Source: Burkholderiales bacterium (GTDB lineage Bacteria > Pseudomonadota > Gammaproteobacteria > Burkholderiales > Burkholderiaceae_C). From it: a DNA stretch of 64,000 nucleotides. The stretch is from positions 1 to 64,000 of the forward strand of contig RXJV01000001.1 of assembly GCA_003963075.1 (NCBI GenBank). Reading direction: 5' to 3'. Shown piece after piece: positions 14,976 to 23,998 of this stretch. Position 1 is the first letter of the stretch. Each line of letters starts with the position of its first letter. The translations under genes were made by a program, and so were the position numbers. Below the pieces are notes generated by a model, which was not told the origin of the DNA, ran no database searches, and worked only from the letters and a program-made list of their open reading frames with translations.

Positions 14976-15496
14976 TATTGGGCCGGCGCCGGCCGCCGCC
15001 GGTAGCCGAACAGCGCCGGCAGCTTGGCGGCGATGCAGTCCTGCGGCGTCCAGCGTCCGGCCTCGACGGCCTCGGCGGCGAGGGCCATGTCGGCGGTGTG
15101 CACCAGGCCGAGGCCCAGATCGGTCTGCAGGTAGAGATGGCCGGCCTCGTCCAGCCAGGCCGACTCGACCACGGCCTTCTGCCCGGTGTGGCTGCGCACG
15201 CCGCCGCCGGGCTGCAGGCGCCAGACCCAGGGCGTGGACTCGAGCTCGACATAGACCCGCTGCGGGCCGTTCTGGAAGAACCAGGCGCCGCGCTCGTCGC
15301 AGCCGTAGTTGCGGCCGATGAAGGCCAGCAGCTTGTCATGCTCGATGCGGCTGCCCTTGATGCGCGGAAAGGGGCCGCTGCGCTGGCAGTGTTCGTCGCG
15401 CATGTACCAGTCGCCGCGCGCGTCCAGCGCCAGCCAGCCGTAGCAGTGAGGTACATGGGGCCACTTCTTCAGCGCAGCTTCGACAATGGCGTCCAT
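14975..15496 (-). CDS. Conserved DUF2946-like cytoplasmic protein
   Basis: 173 aa with no signal peptide or membrane segment. It starts MDAIVEAALKKWPHVPHCYGWLALDARGDW and continues with MRDEHCQRSGPFPRIKGSRI, FIGRNYGCDERGAWFFQNGP and QRVYVELESTPWVWRL. I recognise this as a betaproteobacterial conserved protein usually annotated DUF2946-like, but I am not certain of the family number. No catalytic motif is apparent. It lies upstream of, and in the opposite direction to, cytochrome c5, and 11 nt downstream of yheT on the same strand, so it may share that transcript. Confidence 0.8.
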   Translation of the reverse strand: MDAIVEAALKKWPHVPHCYGWLALDARGDWYMRDEHCQRSGPFPRIKGSRIEHDKLLAFIGRNYGCDERGAWFFQNGPQRVYVELESTPWVWRLQPGGGVRSHTGQKAVVESAWLDEAGHLYLQTDLGLGLVHTADMALAAEAVEAGRWTPQDCIAAKLPALFGYRRRPAPAQ

Positions 15497-15507
15497 CGCT
15501 CGGTCCT

Positions 15508-16473
15508 TCAGCGTTGCTTCCAGAGCCAGTCGCAGATCTGCTCGGGCATGGTCCGCAGGTGGCCGGGCAGCGGGCCGGCCGGGAAGCCGACATGCCCGCC
15601 ATGGCCGGGTTGCCAGAGTGTCACATAGGCGCCCACTTCAGCGGCATGCGGCAGGCTGTGGCCGGGCACGAAGGGGTCGTTGCGTGCGTTCAGCACCAGG
15701 GCCGGGATGCGGATGCGGTGCAGATGCGGCTTGGCCGCGGCACGGGCCCAGTAGTCCTCGGTGTTGCGAAAGCCGTGCAGCGGCGCGGTGAACAGGTTGT
15801 CGAACTCGTAAAGCGTCGTGGCGCGCCGCAGCGCGTCGCCGTCGAACAGGCCCGGGTGCTGCTGCAGCTTGCGCAAGGCCTTGGGGATCATCGTGCGCAG
15901 GAAGCGGCGCGCATAGACCTGCTTGTTGAAGCCGCGGTTGATCGCGGCGCCGGCTGCCGCCAGGTCGATCGGCGAGCAGATGGACGCGACTGCCACCGCG
16001 GTCTGCGCAGCCATGGCACCGGCCTCCTCGGCCCAGCGCATCAGCGCATTGCCGCCCAGCGACACGCCGGCCACGAGCAGGGCAGCGCCATGCCGTTCGC
16101 GCAGGCGGCGCAGGATCCAGCCGACCTCTTCGTAGTCGCCCGAGTGATAGGCCCGCGGGCCGCGGTTGAGCTCGCCCGAGCAGCCGCGGAAGTGCGGCAG
16201 GGCCATGGCCCAGCCGCGCGCGCGGGCGGCGCTGGCGAAGGCGATGCTGGAGTGGCTGCTGCGGTCGCCTTCAAGCCCGTGAAACAGCACCAGCAGCGGC
16301 GCGCCGGCCGGTGCATCGGCCAGGAAATCGACATCGATGAAGTCGCCGTCTGGCGTGTCCCAGCGTTCGCGAGTCCAGGCGGGCGGCGGGCCGTCGTGCC
16401 GGCGGCTGAACAGGGCCGGCCAGATGGTCTGGGCATGGCTGCCGGGCAGCCAGCGGGGGGCGCGGTACTGCAT
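15508..16473 (-). CDS. yheT: YheT-type alpha/beta hydrolase
   Basis: 321 aa from the ATG at 16473 (MQYRAPRWLPGSHAQTIWPA). The YheT/ABHD family start PRWLPGSHAQT is intact. The fold carries LVLFHGLEGDRSSHSSI, nucleophile elbow GVSLGGNALMRW, acid in LNARNDPFVPG and His in GHGGHVGF, so the Ser-Asp-His triad is present. The physiological substrate of YheT is unknown (hydrolase or acyltransferase). It begins at the last base of the preceding SnoaL-like gene (TGATG) and belongs to a minus-strand operon with that gene and the zinc-finger gene. Confidence 0.92.
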   Translation of the reverse strand: MQYRAPRWLPGSHAQTIWPALFSRRHDGPPPAWTRERWDTPDGDFIDVDFLADAPAGAPLLVLFHGLEGDRSSHSSIAFASAARARGWAMALPHFRGCSGELNRGPRAYHSGDYEEVGWILRRLRERHGAALLVAGVSLGGNALMRWAEEAGAMAAQTAVAVASICSPIDLAAAGAAINRGFNKQVYARRFLRTMIPKALRKLQQHPGLFDGDALRRATTLYEFDNLFTAPLHGFRNTEDYWARAAAKPHLHRIRIPALVLNARNDPFVPGHSLPHAAEVGAYVTLWQPGHGGHVGFPAGPLPGHLRTMPEQICDWLWKQR

Positions 16474-16931
16474 CAGTGCAGGGTGCCGGCGTCCATGACC
16501 AGTTCCTGCACATCGCCCGCGCTGCCCGGGCTGGCATGGTGCAGCACCAGGCGCCAGCCCAGCGCCGTCTTCAGATACACATTGGTCGCGATGACCCAGG
16601 ACGTGGGCGCCGTCTGGCCGCTCTCGGCATGCAGCTGCACGCGTTCCAGCACATGGTGGACGGCGCAATCGCCGCTGTGCAGCCGGCGCACCCGCTCGGG
16701 GTGGACATTGACCGTGCCGCGCTCGAACACGGTGGCGAAGGCCGCGCGGATGGCGGGCAGGCCGACGATGCGCGGGCCGCCCGGATGCACGCAGGCGACC
16801 TCCTCGTCATCGGCCCACAGCGCCATCAGGTGGTCGAGGTCGGCATGCTGCAGGGCCTCGTAGAACTGGGCCTCGGTGTCGTCGGGCGACGCCAGCAGGG
16901 CGGCCTGCTGCGCGCGCGTGCGGCCGCGCAT
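16473..16931 (-). CDS. SnoaL/NTF2-like protein (nuclear transport factor 2 fold)
   Basis: 152 aa. The sequence fits the NTF2-like/SnoaL-like stress-response fold: a helix (TEAQFYEALQHADLDHLMAL), WADDEEVACVHPGGPRIVGL, then strands ERGTVNVHPERVRRLHSGDC and WVIATNVYLKTALGWRLVLH-HASP. Members include ketosteroid-isomerase-like proteins. Catalytic residues are not diagnostic, so the ligand is unknown. It overlaps neighbours on both sides by one base (TGATG), between the zinc-finger gene and yheT. Confidence 0.85.
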   Translation of the reverse strand: MRGRTRAQQAALLASPDDTEAQFYEALQHADLDHLMALWADDEEVACVHPGGPRIVGLPAIRAAFATVFERGTVNVHPERVRRLHSGDCAVHHVLERVQLHAESGQTAPTSWVIATNVYLKTALGWRLVLHHASPGSAGDVQELVMDAGTLH

Positions 16932-17146
16932 CAGTGGCCGCCGGAGAGAACCTCGCCGGCCTTGAGCTTGTAGGCGGTGCCGCAGTAGGGGCAGCGGCCC
17001 TGGCCGTCGTGGGTCAGGTCGATGAAGACCTTGGGGTGGTTGCTCCACAGCGCCATCTTGGGGTTGGGGCAGAAGACGGTGCCGTTGTCGTTGCAGTCCT
17101 GGGCCGTCACTTCGACGGTGGCGGGGGCTTGGGTGGTGGTGCTCAT
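16931..17146 (-). CDS. zf-CHCC zinc-finger protein
   Basis: 71 aa. The motif (CPNPKMALWSNHPKVFIDL, then GRCPYCGTAYKL) is the zf-CHCC type found in NDUFS6-like and short bacterial proteins; the ligands are Cys, His, Cys, Cys. It is cytoplasmic, with no other domain. In betaproteobacteria this gene commonly sits beside ilvE, as here (257 nt downstream of it). Its role is unknown. Confidence 0.92.
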   Translation of the reverse strand: MSTTTQAPATVEVTAQDCNDNGTVFCPNPKMALWSNHPKVFIDLTHDGQGRCPYCGTAYKLKAGEVLSGGH

Positions 17147-17403
17147 GGCGTTCTCTCAATTGTCCGTTTCGCGACGCGAATTTTGCGGGCCGAGCGCCGG
17201 GCCGCTCCCAAGCCGGCCCGCGCTGGCGATGTGCTTGCGGCCGAATGCCCCAAGCATCGCCGTCCCCTCGGGGGCTGAGGCCGGACACATGGCGCCCGGT
17301 GGGCGGCATGTGCCTGCCGAAGGGGTGCGGCGAAAGCTGCGGCGCGGTCTGCACGACCGACCAGACGCGCTCGCCTTCAGCGATGCGAGGCTGGGCGAAG
17401 GGC

Positions 17404-18348
17404 TCAAACTGAAGTCAGCCACTCGGCGTACTTGGCGTTGCGGCCGTTGACGATGTCGAAGAAGGCCGACTGGATCTTCTCCGTGATGGGGCCGCGCCGT
17501 CCTGCGTACTCACCGCTGCCGATCTCGACGCGGTCCAGCTCGCGGATGGGCGTGACCTCGGCGGCGGTGCCGGTGAAGAAGGCCTCGTCGGCGATATAGA
17601 CCTCGTCGCGGGTGATGCGCTTCTCGACCAGCTTCAGGCCCAGGTCCTGGCAGATCGCGAAGATGGTGTTGCGGGTGATGCCGTTGAGTGCGCCGGCCGA
17701 CAGGTCGGGCGTGTAGACCACGCCGTTCTTGATCACGAACAGGTTCTCGCCGGCGCCTTCCGACACGAAGCCCGAGGCGTCCAGCAGCAGGGCCTCGTCG
17801 TAGCCGTCGTCGGTGGCTTCCATATTGGCCAGGATGGAGTTGGTGTAGTTGGACACCGTCTTGGCCTGCGTCATCGTGATGTTGACGTGGTGGCGTGTGT
17901 AGGAGCTGGTCTTCACGCGGATGCCGCGCTTCAGGCCGTCCTCGCCCAGGTAGGCGCCCCAGCTCCAGGCGGCCACCATCAGATGCACCTGGTTGCCCTT
18001 GGGGCTGACGCCCAGCTTCTCGGAGCCGATCCAGATCAGCGGGCGGATGTAGGCGCTCTTCAGGCCGTTGGCCTTGACCACCGCGCGCTGGGCCTCGTTG
18101 ACCTGCTCCACGCTGAAGGGGATCTTCATGCGCAGGATCTTGCCGCTGTTGAACAGGCGCTGGGTGTGCTCCTGCAGCCGGAAGATGGCGGTGCCGTTGG
18201 CCGTGTCATAGGCGCGCACGCCCTCGAAGGCGCCGCAGCCGTAGTGCAGGGTGTGGGTCAGCACATGGATCTTGGCGTCGCGCCAGTCGACGAGCTCGCC
18301 GTCCATCCAGATCTTGCCGTCGCGGTCGTGCAGGGGGGCGGGAACCAT
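17404..18348 (-). CDS. ilvE: Branched-chain amino-acid aminotransferase
   Basis: 314 aa, a class IV PLP aminotransferase that interconverts Leu/Ile/Val and their 2-oxo acids with glutamate. Landmarks are LTHTLHYGCGAFEGVRAYDT, IRPLIWIGSEKLGV, the region around the PLP lysine (RHHVNITMTQAKTVSNYTNS) and GFVSEGAGENLFVIKNG, then FFTGTAAEVTPI. I chose the ATG at 18348 (GGAG about 8 nt upstream) over a TTG seven codons earlier. The 257-nt stretch downstream (17147-17403) has no gene; it is GC-rich with short dyads (CCCCTCGGGGG) and looks like a chromosomal intergenic spacer. Confidence 0.95.
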   Translation of the reverse strand: MVPAPLHDRDGKIWMDGELVDWRDAKIHVLTHTLHYGCGAFEGVRAYDTANGTAIFRLQEHTQRLFNSGKILRMKIPFSVEQVNEAQRAVVKANGLKSAYIRPLIWIGSEKLGVSPKGNQVHLMVAAWSWGAYLGEDGLKRGIRVKTSSYTRHHVNITMTQAKTVSNYTNSILANMEATDDGYDEALLLDASGFVSEGAGENLFVIKNGVVYTPDLSAGALNGITRNTIFAICQDLGLKLVEKRITRDEVYIADEAFFTGTAAEVTPIRELDRVEIGSGEYAGRRGPITEKIQSAFFDIVNGRNAKYAEWLTSV

Positions 18349-18524
18349 CGGGTACTCCAAGGCTGACAAAGGAAGCCGCGATTTTACGGAGAGCTTTCCG
18401 GGGGGACCCGCAGCGCCCCGGCGAGGCAGACCGTTTTCCGCGCCGCCTCGACCGCGTCAGCGTCGCGGCCTCGCCCGGCGCCCGAACCGCCGGGCCGTTT
18501 CGCGATGGCCGTGTCCGGCCGGGT

Positions 18525-18956
18525 TCAGCCCGGCGCCTTCAGCAGCACACAGCGCACCCACTGGCCGGAGTCCAGGTCCTGGCGGTGGGCGTTCAGGAAC
18601 TGCTCGGCCGTCGAATTGCGGGCGACGAAGCGCATGCCATGCAGGATGCCCATGCGTGGCACCGGCCGCGACCAGGCGCGCTCGACCACGCCGTTGAACC
18701 AGGACACCTGCTCGTCGTCCGAATCCACATCCGAGCGGCCCAGCAGCAGCACGACTTCATAGCGCGCCTCGTTCAGCGGCTCGGCGGCGCTGGTCAGCAC
18801 CTGCAGCCCGCCGTCGCTCATGTTCAGCACCAGCCCGGCCGGCCCGCGGCTGAACTGCACGGGCTTGAACACCCAGCCAGGCAGCGAGTCGGCGTCGTGC
18901 TGGGCGGCCAGGAAGTCGATGCGGACGTGTTGCCGCAGGTCGGCAGGGTCGGACAT
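18525..18956 (-). CDS. PilZ-domain protein (c-di-GMP receptor candidate)
   Basis: 143 aa with a single PilZ domain. The two c-di-GMP contact motifs are recognisable as RQHVRIDF (RxxxR region) near the N-terminus and NMSDGGLQV (D/NxSxxG). The intervening strand pairing and a C-terminal helix (EQFLNAHRQDLDSGQWV) complete it. It stands alone between ilvE and radA, and its target is not evident. Confidence 0.88.
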   Translation of the reverse strand: MSDPADLRQHVRIDFLAAQHDADSLPGWVFKPVQFSRGPAGLVLNMSDGGLQVLTSAAEPLNEARYEVVLLLGRSDVDSDDEQVSWFNGVVERAWSRPVPRMGILHGMRFVARNSTAEQFLNAHRQDLDSGQWVRCVLLKAPG

Positions 18957-19060
18957 GGAATGTCTCCTCGGGGTGTTGCCCCAATCCTAAGCAGACTTTG
19001 GCGTTGCCAGCACAAAGGCAATCCCGCGCCCTGGGGCCGTTGCCGGCGCCGCAGGCTGCG

Positions 19061-20425
19061 TCAGCCGAGCCCGCGCAGCACCTCGATGGCCTGCTCCACC
19101 CGCTCGATGGCGTGCAGGGTCAGCCCCTCGATCGGCTTCTTGGGCGCATTGGCCTTGGGCACCACGGCCACGCTGAAGCCCAGCTTGGCGGCCTCCTTGA
19201 GCCGCTCCTGGCCGCGCGGCGCAGGCCGCACCTCGCCGGCCAGGCCGATCTCGCCGAAGGCGATGAAGCCCTTGGGCAGGGCACGGCCGCGCAGGCTGGA
19301 CTGGATGGCCAGCAGCACCGCCAGGTCGGCCGCCGGTTCGGTGATGCGCACGCCGCCCACCGCGTTGACGAACACGTCCTGGTCGCCGGTGGCCACGCCC
19401 GCATGCCGGTGCAGCACGGCCAGCAGCATGGCCAGCCGGTCGCGGTCCAGGCCGACGGACAGCCGCCGCGGGCTCACGCCACCGCTGTCCACCAGGGCCT
19501 GCAGCTCCACCAGCAGCGGCCGGGTGCCCTCCAGCGTGACGAGCACGCAGCTGCCCGGCACCGGCTCGGTGTGCGTGGACAGGAAGATGGCGCTCGGGTT
19601 GGCCACGCCCTTCAGGCCCTTCTCGGTCATCGCGAACACGCCGATTTCGTTGACCGCGCCGAAGCGGTTTTTGATGGCGCGCACCAGGCGGAAGCTGCTG
19701 TGCGTGTCGCCCTCAAAGTACAGCACCGTGTCGACGATGTGCTCCAGCACGCGCGGGCCGGCGAGGGCCCCTTCCTTGGTCACATGGCCCACCAGCACCA
19801 TCGCGCAGCCGCTGGCCTTGGCGGTGCGGGTCAGCTGGGCCGCACATTCGCGCACCTGGGCCACCGAGCCGGGCGCGGAGCTGAGCTGCTCGGAGTAGAG
19901 GGTCTGGATGGAGTCGATGACGCAGAAGTCCGGTTGCTCGGCGTCGAGGGTGGCGAGGATCTTCTCGAGGCTGATCTCGGCCAGCACGCGCACCTTGTCG
20001 CCGGCCAGGCCCAGGCGGCGCGAGCGCATCGCCACCTGGGCGCCCGACTCCTCGCCGGTCACGTAGAGCACCTTCACGGTCTGGCTCAGCGACTCCACCG
20101 CCTGCAGCAGCAGCGTGGACTTGCCGATGCCTGGGTCGCCGCCGATCAGCACCACGCCGCCGGCCACGATGCCGCCGCCCAGCACCCGGTCCAGCTCCTC
20201 CTGCCCGGTGGGCGTGCGCTCGAAGTCGCTGGCCTCGATCTCGGAGAGCGTGGCCACCGGCTGGCTCTTGGCCAGCGCCTGGTAGCGGTTCTTGGCGCCG
20301 CCCGTGGGTTCGGCGGCGGTCTCGGTCAGCGTGTTCCAGGCGCCGCAGTGCGGGCATTTGCCCAGCCATTTGACGTTGGTGCCGCCGCACTCGGTGCAGG
20401 TGTAGATGCTTTTGCTCGTGGCCAT
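19061..20425 (-). CDS. radA: DNA repair/recombination protein RadA
   Basis: 454 aa, full family length. It has an N-terminal C4 zinc finger (CTECGGTNVKWLGKCPHCGAW), a RecA-like ATPase with Walker A GGDPGIGKST, the RadA-specific KNRFG motif (AIKNRFGAVNEIGVF), and a C-terminal Lon-protease-like domain (about 270-450) containing RRLSVGLDRDRLAMLLAVLH. It promotes branch migration and processing of recombination intermediates. The start at 20425 overlaps the stop of the upstream MFS gene (TGATG). Confidence 0.97.
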   Translation of the reverse strand: MATSKSIYTCTECGGTNVKWLGKCPHCGAWNTLTETAAEPTGGAKNRYQALAKSQPVATLSEIEASDFERTPTGQEELDRVLGGGIVAGGVVLIGGDPGIGKSTLLLQAVESLSQTVKVLYVTGEESGAQVAMRSRRLGLAGDKVRVLAEISLEKILATLDAEQPDFCVIDSIQTLYSEQLSSAPGSVAQVRECAAQLTRTAKASGCAMVLVGHVTKEGALAGPRVLEHIVDTVLYFEGDTHSSFRLVRAIKNRFGAVNEIGVFAMTEKGLKGVANPSAIFLSTHTEPVPGSCVLVTLEGTRPLLVELQALVDSGGVSPRRLSVGLDRDRLAMLLAVLHRHAGVATGDQDVFVNAVGGVRITEPAADLAVLLAIQSSLRGRALPKGFIAFGEIGLAGEVRPAPRGQERLKEAAKLGFSVAVVPKANAPKKPIEGLTLHAIERVEQAIEVLRGLG

Positions 20426-21600
20426 CAACGCATTGTCATGGTGGGCCTGACCCACAGTGTCAGCAGCAGCGCCGCGGCCAACGCGCAGCCGGCCGAGAAG
20501 CCGAAGGCCACGGTTGCCGAGACGCCCTCCCACAACGCACCGAACAGCAGCGAGGCCGGCAGCAGCAGGGCGCCCATGGTCAGGTTCAGCCAGCCGAAGG
20601 CGGTGCCGCGCTGCGCGGGCGGGGCCAGGTCGGCCATCAGCGCGCGCTCCACGCCCTCGGTGGCGGCCATGAAGATGCCGTACAGGCCGAACAGCGCGTA
20701 GAGCCGCCAGCCCGGCGCCGCCCACACCGCCATGCCGACGTAGAAGACCGCATAGGCCGCATAGCCGGCCACCAGCAGGCGCACGCGGCCGAGCCGGTCC
20801 GACAGGGCGCTCAGCGGCACCGAGCACAGCGCCGCCACGGCCGAGACCGCCGCCCACAGCAGCGGCACCTGCGACTCGCTCACGCCCAGCTCGCGGGCGC
20901 GCAGGAACAGGAACATATTGCTGGAGTTGCCCAGCGTGAACAGCGCGACGACCACCAGGTAGCGGCGCAGCGGCGCCGGCAGGTCGGCCATCACCCAAGA
21001 GAACGCGGGCGGTGGCGCGGCTGGCGGCGGCGCATCGCGCACGCCGCTGGCCAGCAGCAGGCAGACCGCGCCCGGCACAAGGGCCCACAGAAAGACCTGC
21101 TGCAGCGGCACGCCGGCGCTCAGCAGCGCCCAGGCCAGCAGCGGGCCGATGACCGCGCCGGTGTTGTCCATCGCCCGGTGCAGCCCGAAGGCCAGTCCGC
21201 GCTGCTCAGGCGCGATGTGGACGGCCAGCAGCGCATCCCGCGGCGCGGCGCGCACGGCCTTGCCGATGCGGTCCGCCACGCGCAGCAGCCCCAGCAGCGG
21301 CCAGCTGCCGACAAACGCGATCGCCGGCCGCGCCAGCCCGGCGATGCCATAGCCGCCGAGGATCCACGGCTTGCTGCGCCCGCTGCGGTCCACCATCACG
21401 CCGGCCCAGAGCTTGAGCAGGCTGGCCACCGCCTCGGCCACGCCCTCGATCAGGCCCAGCACCCGCGGCCCGGCCATCAGCACGCCGCTCAGGTAGAGCG
21501 GGATCAGCGGGTACATCATCTCGCTGGCGCTGTCGTTGACCAGGCTGATCAGGCCCAGCAGCCAGACGCTGCGGGGCAGGGCGAAGAGGGCCTGGAGCAT
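20425..21600 (-). CDS. Major facilitator superfamily transporter
   Basis: 391 aa with about twelve hydrophobic helices. The N-terminal signature MYPLIPLYLSGVLMAGPRVL, the loop between helices 2 and 3 (WAGVMVDRSGRSKPWILGGY) and the RVADRIGKAVRAAPRDALLA loop are typical of a class of uncharacterised MFS permeases. The substrate is not predictable. It is co-transcribed with radA (one-base overlap) and divergent from a LysE-family gene. Confidence 0.9.
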   Translation of the reverse strand: MLQALFALPRSVWLLGLISLVNDSASEMMYPLIPLYLSGVLMAGPRVLGLIEGVAEAVASLLKLWAGVMVDRSGRSKPWILGGYGIAGLARPAIAFVGSWPLLGLLRVADRIGKAVRAAPRDALLAVHIAPEQRGLAFGLHRAMDNTGAVIGPLLAWALLSAGVPLQQVFLWALVPGAVCLLLASGVRDAPPPAAPPPAFSWVMADLPAPLRRYLVVVALFTLGNSSNMFLFLRARELGVSESQVPLLWAAVSAVAALCSVPLSALSDRLGRVRLLVAGYAAYAVFYVGMAVWAAPGWRLYALFGLYGIFMAATEGVERALMADLAPPAQRGTAFGWLNLTMGALLLPASLLFGALWEGVSATVAFGFSAGCALAAALLLTLWVRPTMTMR

Positions 21601-21659
21601 CGGGCCAATGTAGCCGCGTGGGACACTGGCGCCCTGGCAGTGTTGTGGCGGAGCAGGTG

Positions 21660-22289
21660 ATGGCAGTTTCGATGTGGTTGGCCTTTTTTGCGGCGTCCTG
21701 GGCCATCAGCCTGTCGCCCGGCGCCGGTGCGGTGGCCGCGATGAGTTCGGGCCTGAGCCATGGCTTTCGCCGCGGCTACTTCATGACCTTCGGCCTCATC
21801 CTCGGCATCCTCACGCAGGTGGTGCTGGTCAGCGCCGGGCTGGGCGCGCTGATCGCGGCCTCGTCGCTGGGGTTTGCGCTGGTCAAGTGGGCCGGCGTGG
21901 CCTATCTGATCTGGCTGGGCGTGCAGCAGTGGCGGGCGCCGGCCAAGCCGCTGGTGGCGGCCGAGGAGGGCGCGGTGCAGGTCACACGCCGCCAGCTGGT
22001 GCTGCGCGGCTGGGGCATCAATGCGGTCAACCCCAAGGGCACGGTCTTCCTGCTGGCCGTGGTGCCGCAGTTCCTGGACCTGCACGCGCCGCTGGGCCCG
22101 CAGTACCTCGTCATCGGCGCCACGCTGGGCTTCACCGACCTGGTCGTGATGGCCGGCTACACCGCACTCGCCGCCCGCGTGCTGGCGGCGCTCAGGAGCG
22201 AGCACCACATCCGGGTGCTCAACCGCGTGTTCGGCTCGCTGTTCGTCGCGGCGGGCCTGCTGCTGGCCAGCTTCAAGCGCGCCGCCTGA
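21660..22289 (+). CDS. LysE-family amino-acid/threonine exporter
   Basis: 209 aa with five to six helices. The LysE/RhtB start is present (WLAFFAASWAISLSPGAGAV), as are LVLRGWGINAVNPKGTVFLL and the C-terminal NRVFGSLFVAAGLLLA. The ATG at 21660 follows GGAG. The family exports amino acids or homoserine lactones. It overlaps the EamA transporter gene downstream by one base, so two exporters are made from one transcript. Confidence 0.92.
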   Translation: MAVSMWLAFFAASWAISLSPGAGAVAAMSSGLSHGFRRGYFMTFGLILGILTQVVLVSAGLGALIAASSLGFALVKWAGVAYLIWLGVQQWRAPAKPLVAAEEGAVQVTRRQLVLRGWGINAVNPKGTVFLLAVVPQFLDLHAPLGPQYLVIGATLGFTDLVVMAGYTALAARVLAALRSEHHIRVLNRVFGSLFVAAGLLLASFKRAA

Positions 22290-23191
22290 TGCCGGAACAC
22301 AAGACCGGCGGACGCCTCCCGACCTGGCTGCTGTTTCTGGCCCCGGTGCTGATCTGGGCCACCACCTGGCACGTCATCCTCTACCAGCTCGACAGCCCGG
22401 TGCCGGCGCTGACCTCGGTGGGCTGGCGCTTTGCGATCTCGGCGCTGATGCTGGCCGGCCTGGCCCGTTGGCGCGGTCTGCCGCTGCGGCTGCCGCGCGA
22501 AGCCCATGCCTACATGCTGGGCACCGGCGTCGTGCAGTACGCGGGCAATTACTGGTCCATCTACGAGGCGGAGCGCTACGTGCCCAGCGGCCTGGTGGCC
22601 GTGCTGTTCTGCCTGCTGGTGTTCATGAATGCCGCGGTGGCCTGGCTGCTGTGGCGCCAGCCGGTGGGCCGGCGCTTCCTGGCGGCGTCCGCCGGCGCGG
22701 TGCTGGGCGTGGCGCTGATCTTCTGGCCCGAGATTGCCGCCACCGGCGCCCGGCCGCATGCGGCCCTGGGCCTGGGCTTGAGCCTGTTCGCGGTGGTGGT
22801 GGCCTGCGTCGGCGGCTTCTTCACGCTGGTGCTGACCCGCCGCGGCCTGCCGCTGATCCCGGTGCTGGCCTGGAGCATGGGCTATGGCGCGGCCTTCCTG
22901 CTGCTGCTGTCGCTGGCCACGGGCCAGGGCCTGCGCTTCGACAGCGGCTGGCCCTATGTCGGCAGCCTGGTCTACCTGGCGGTGTTTGGCTCGGTCATCG
23001 CGTTCACGCTGTACTTCAAGCTGGCCGAGCGCCAGGGCCCGGCCCAGGCCGCGCTGGTGGGCGTGATGGTGCCGGTCATCGCGCTGCTGATCTCGGCGCT
23101 GCTCGAAGGCTGGCAGGCCACGCCGCTGGCCCTGGGCGGCATGGGGCTGTGCCTGGCGAGCCTGGCCGTGGCGACTCGGCCCAGCCGCTAG
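22289..23191 (+). CDS. EamA/DMT-family transporter
   Basis: 300 aa with ten predicted helices in two EamA repeats (first about 12-145, second about 155-295). Landmarks are APVLIWATTWHVILYQLDSP and SIYEAERYVPSGLVAVLFCL in the first half, and YLAVFGSVIAFTLYFKLAER in the second. The substrate is unknown; many DMT proteins export metabolites. It starts at the last base of the LysE-family gene (TGATG). Confidence 0.92.
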   Translation: MPEHKTGGRLPTWLLFLAPVLIWATTWHVILYQLDSPVPALTSVGWRFAISALMLAGLARWRGLPLRLPREAHAYMLGTGVVQYAGNYWSIYEAERYVPSGLVAVLFCLLVFMNAAVAWLLWRQPVGRRFLAASAGAVLGVALIFWPEIAATGARPHAALGLGLSLFAVVVACVGGFFTLVLTRRGLPLIPVLAWSMGYGAAFLLLLSLATGQGLRFDSGWPYVGSLVYLAVFGSVIAFTLYFKLAERQGPAQAALVGVMVPVIALLISALLEGWQATPLALGGMGLCLASLAVATRPSR

Positions 23192-23248
23192 CAGCCCATC
23201 GCGTCGACCGGCGCGGGCGTGCGTGGTCGTGCTGGCGTGCGGCCGGCC

Positions 23249-23641
23249 TCAGGCCAGCCCGGCCAGCAGCCAGCCGCAGGCGGCGATATGGGCTAGCGTG
23301 ACCAGCACCGACAGCCCGTGCAGCCACGCAAAGCGCCGCCGGTCGCCCGCGTCCGTCGCGCGGTTGATGGCCGGCATCAGCACCTGGCGCACCGGCACCG
23401 TGCTCAGCGCCACGGCGGCCAGCACCGCGGCCCGCCCTGGGTGCAGCGGCCACCACAGCCCCGCCGCCAGCCCGGCCGTGCCGATCACGAACAGATAGAA
23501 CCACGGGAAGGCCCCGCGCAGCACCGCCCGGGCCGAGGGCATGGGCAGCGTCTTGAACAGCACCGCGGCAAAGCCAAAGGCATAGAGCGTCATGCCGCCG
23601 AACAGCAGGGCGGTGGTGAGCAGGGCGAGGGCGGGGAGCAT
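23249..23641 (-). CDS. DUF4149-like small membrane protein
   Basis: 130 aa with four hydrophobic helices, consistent with the DUF4149/TMEM205-like family. The N-terminal pattern ALLFGGMTLYAFGFAAVLFK and the C-terminal TDAGDRRRFAWLHGLSVLV are characteristic. It is convergent with the EamA gene, with a 57-nt gap. Function is unknown. Upstream (23642-23810) there is no supported gene. Confidence 0.78.
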   Translation of the reverse strand: MLPALALLTTALLFGGMTLYAFGFAAVLFKTLPMPSARAVLRGAFPWFYLFVIGTAGLAAGLWWPLHPGRAAVLAAVALSTVPVRQVLMPAINRATDAGDRRRFAWLHGLSVLVTLAHIAACGWLLAGLA

Positions 23642-23810
23642 GGGGTGGCGGTGCGGACCATGGCGGAGCCACGATCTTGGGCCGGGGCGCGCGGGCTTGC
23701 AGGCGTTGGCGGGCAAGGCCGGGTGGCGTGGCGGGAGACGGCGAGGGAGCGCGGAGCGTCCCATGCTTGGCAGCAATGGCGACGGCTGCAATGTGCTGGC
23801 AGCTGAGTCG

Positions 23811-23835
23811 GGGGTTTAGATTTGAGACCTAACCC
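23811..23835 (+). repeat. Left inverted copy of the TTTAGATTTGAGACCTGAC repeat
   Basis: A GGGGTTTAGATTTGAGACCT element marks the left edge of the low-GC island. It is an inverted match of the element at 25619-25644 (about two mismatches over 23 nt). A more degenerate copy in the same orientation sits at 23918-23943. Dyads (CCCCGG...CCGGGG around 23847-23871) follow it. Confidence 0.7.
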
Positions 23836-23917
23836 AGATCCTGTGACCCCGGTCCTGGAAATCTCCGGGGCGTTCGCGAATCCCTGTGATTCTCGAATTT
23901 CGATGGCTGATCGCTTG

Positions 23918-23943
23918 GGATTTAGATTTTAGGCCTGACTCCG
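23918..23943 (+). repeat. Degenerate second copy of the same repeat
   Basis: The motif GGGATTTAGATTTTAGGCCT, then GACTCC, differs from the left copy at several positions but keeps the TTTAGATTT core and CCTGAC. It lies 107 nt inside the left edge of the island, before the AlkB gene's stop. Confidence 0.55.
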
Positions 23944-23998
23944 AGTGCGCTGACGATCAAGACGGTATCTGGCCCCGGTCCCGAACGAACTTGGGCAC

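Noticed and set aside
17147-17403. Possible small gene between the zinc-finger gene and ilvE
   Set aside because: Frames lack a ribosome binding site, signal peptide or conserved motif; short dyads indicate ordinary spacer DNA.
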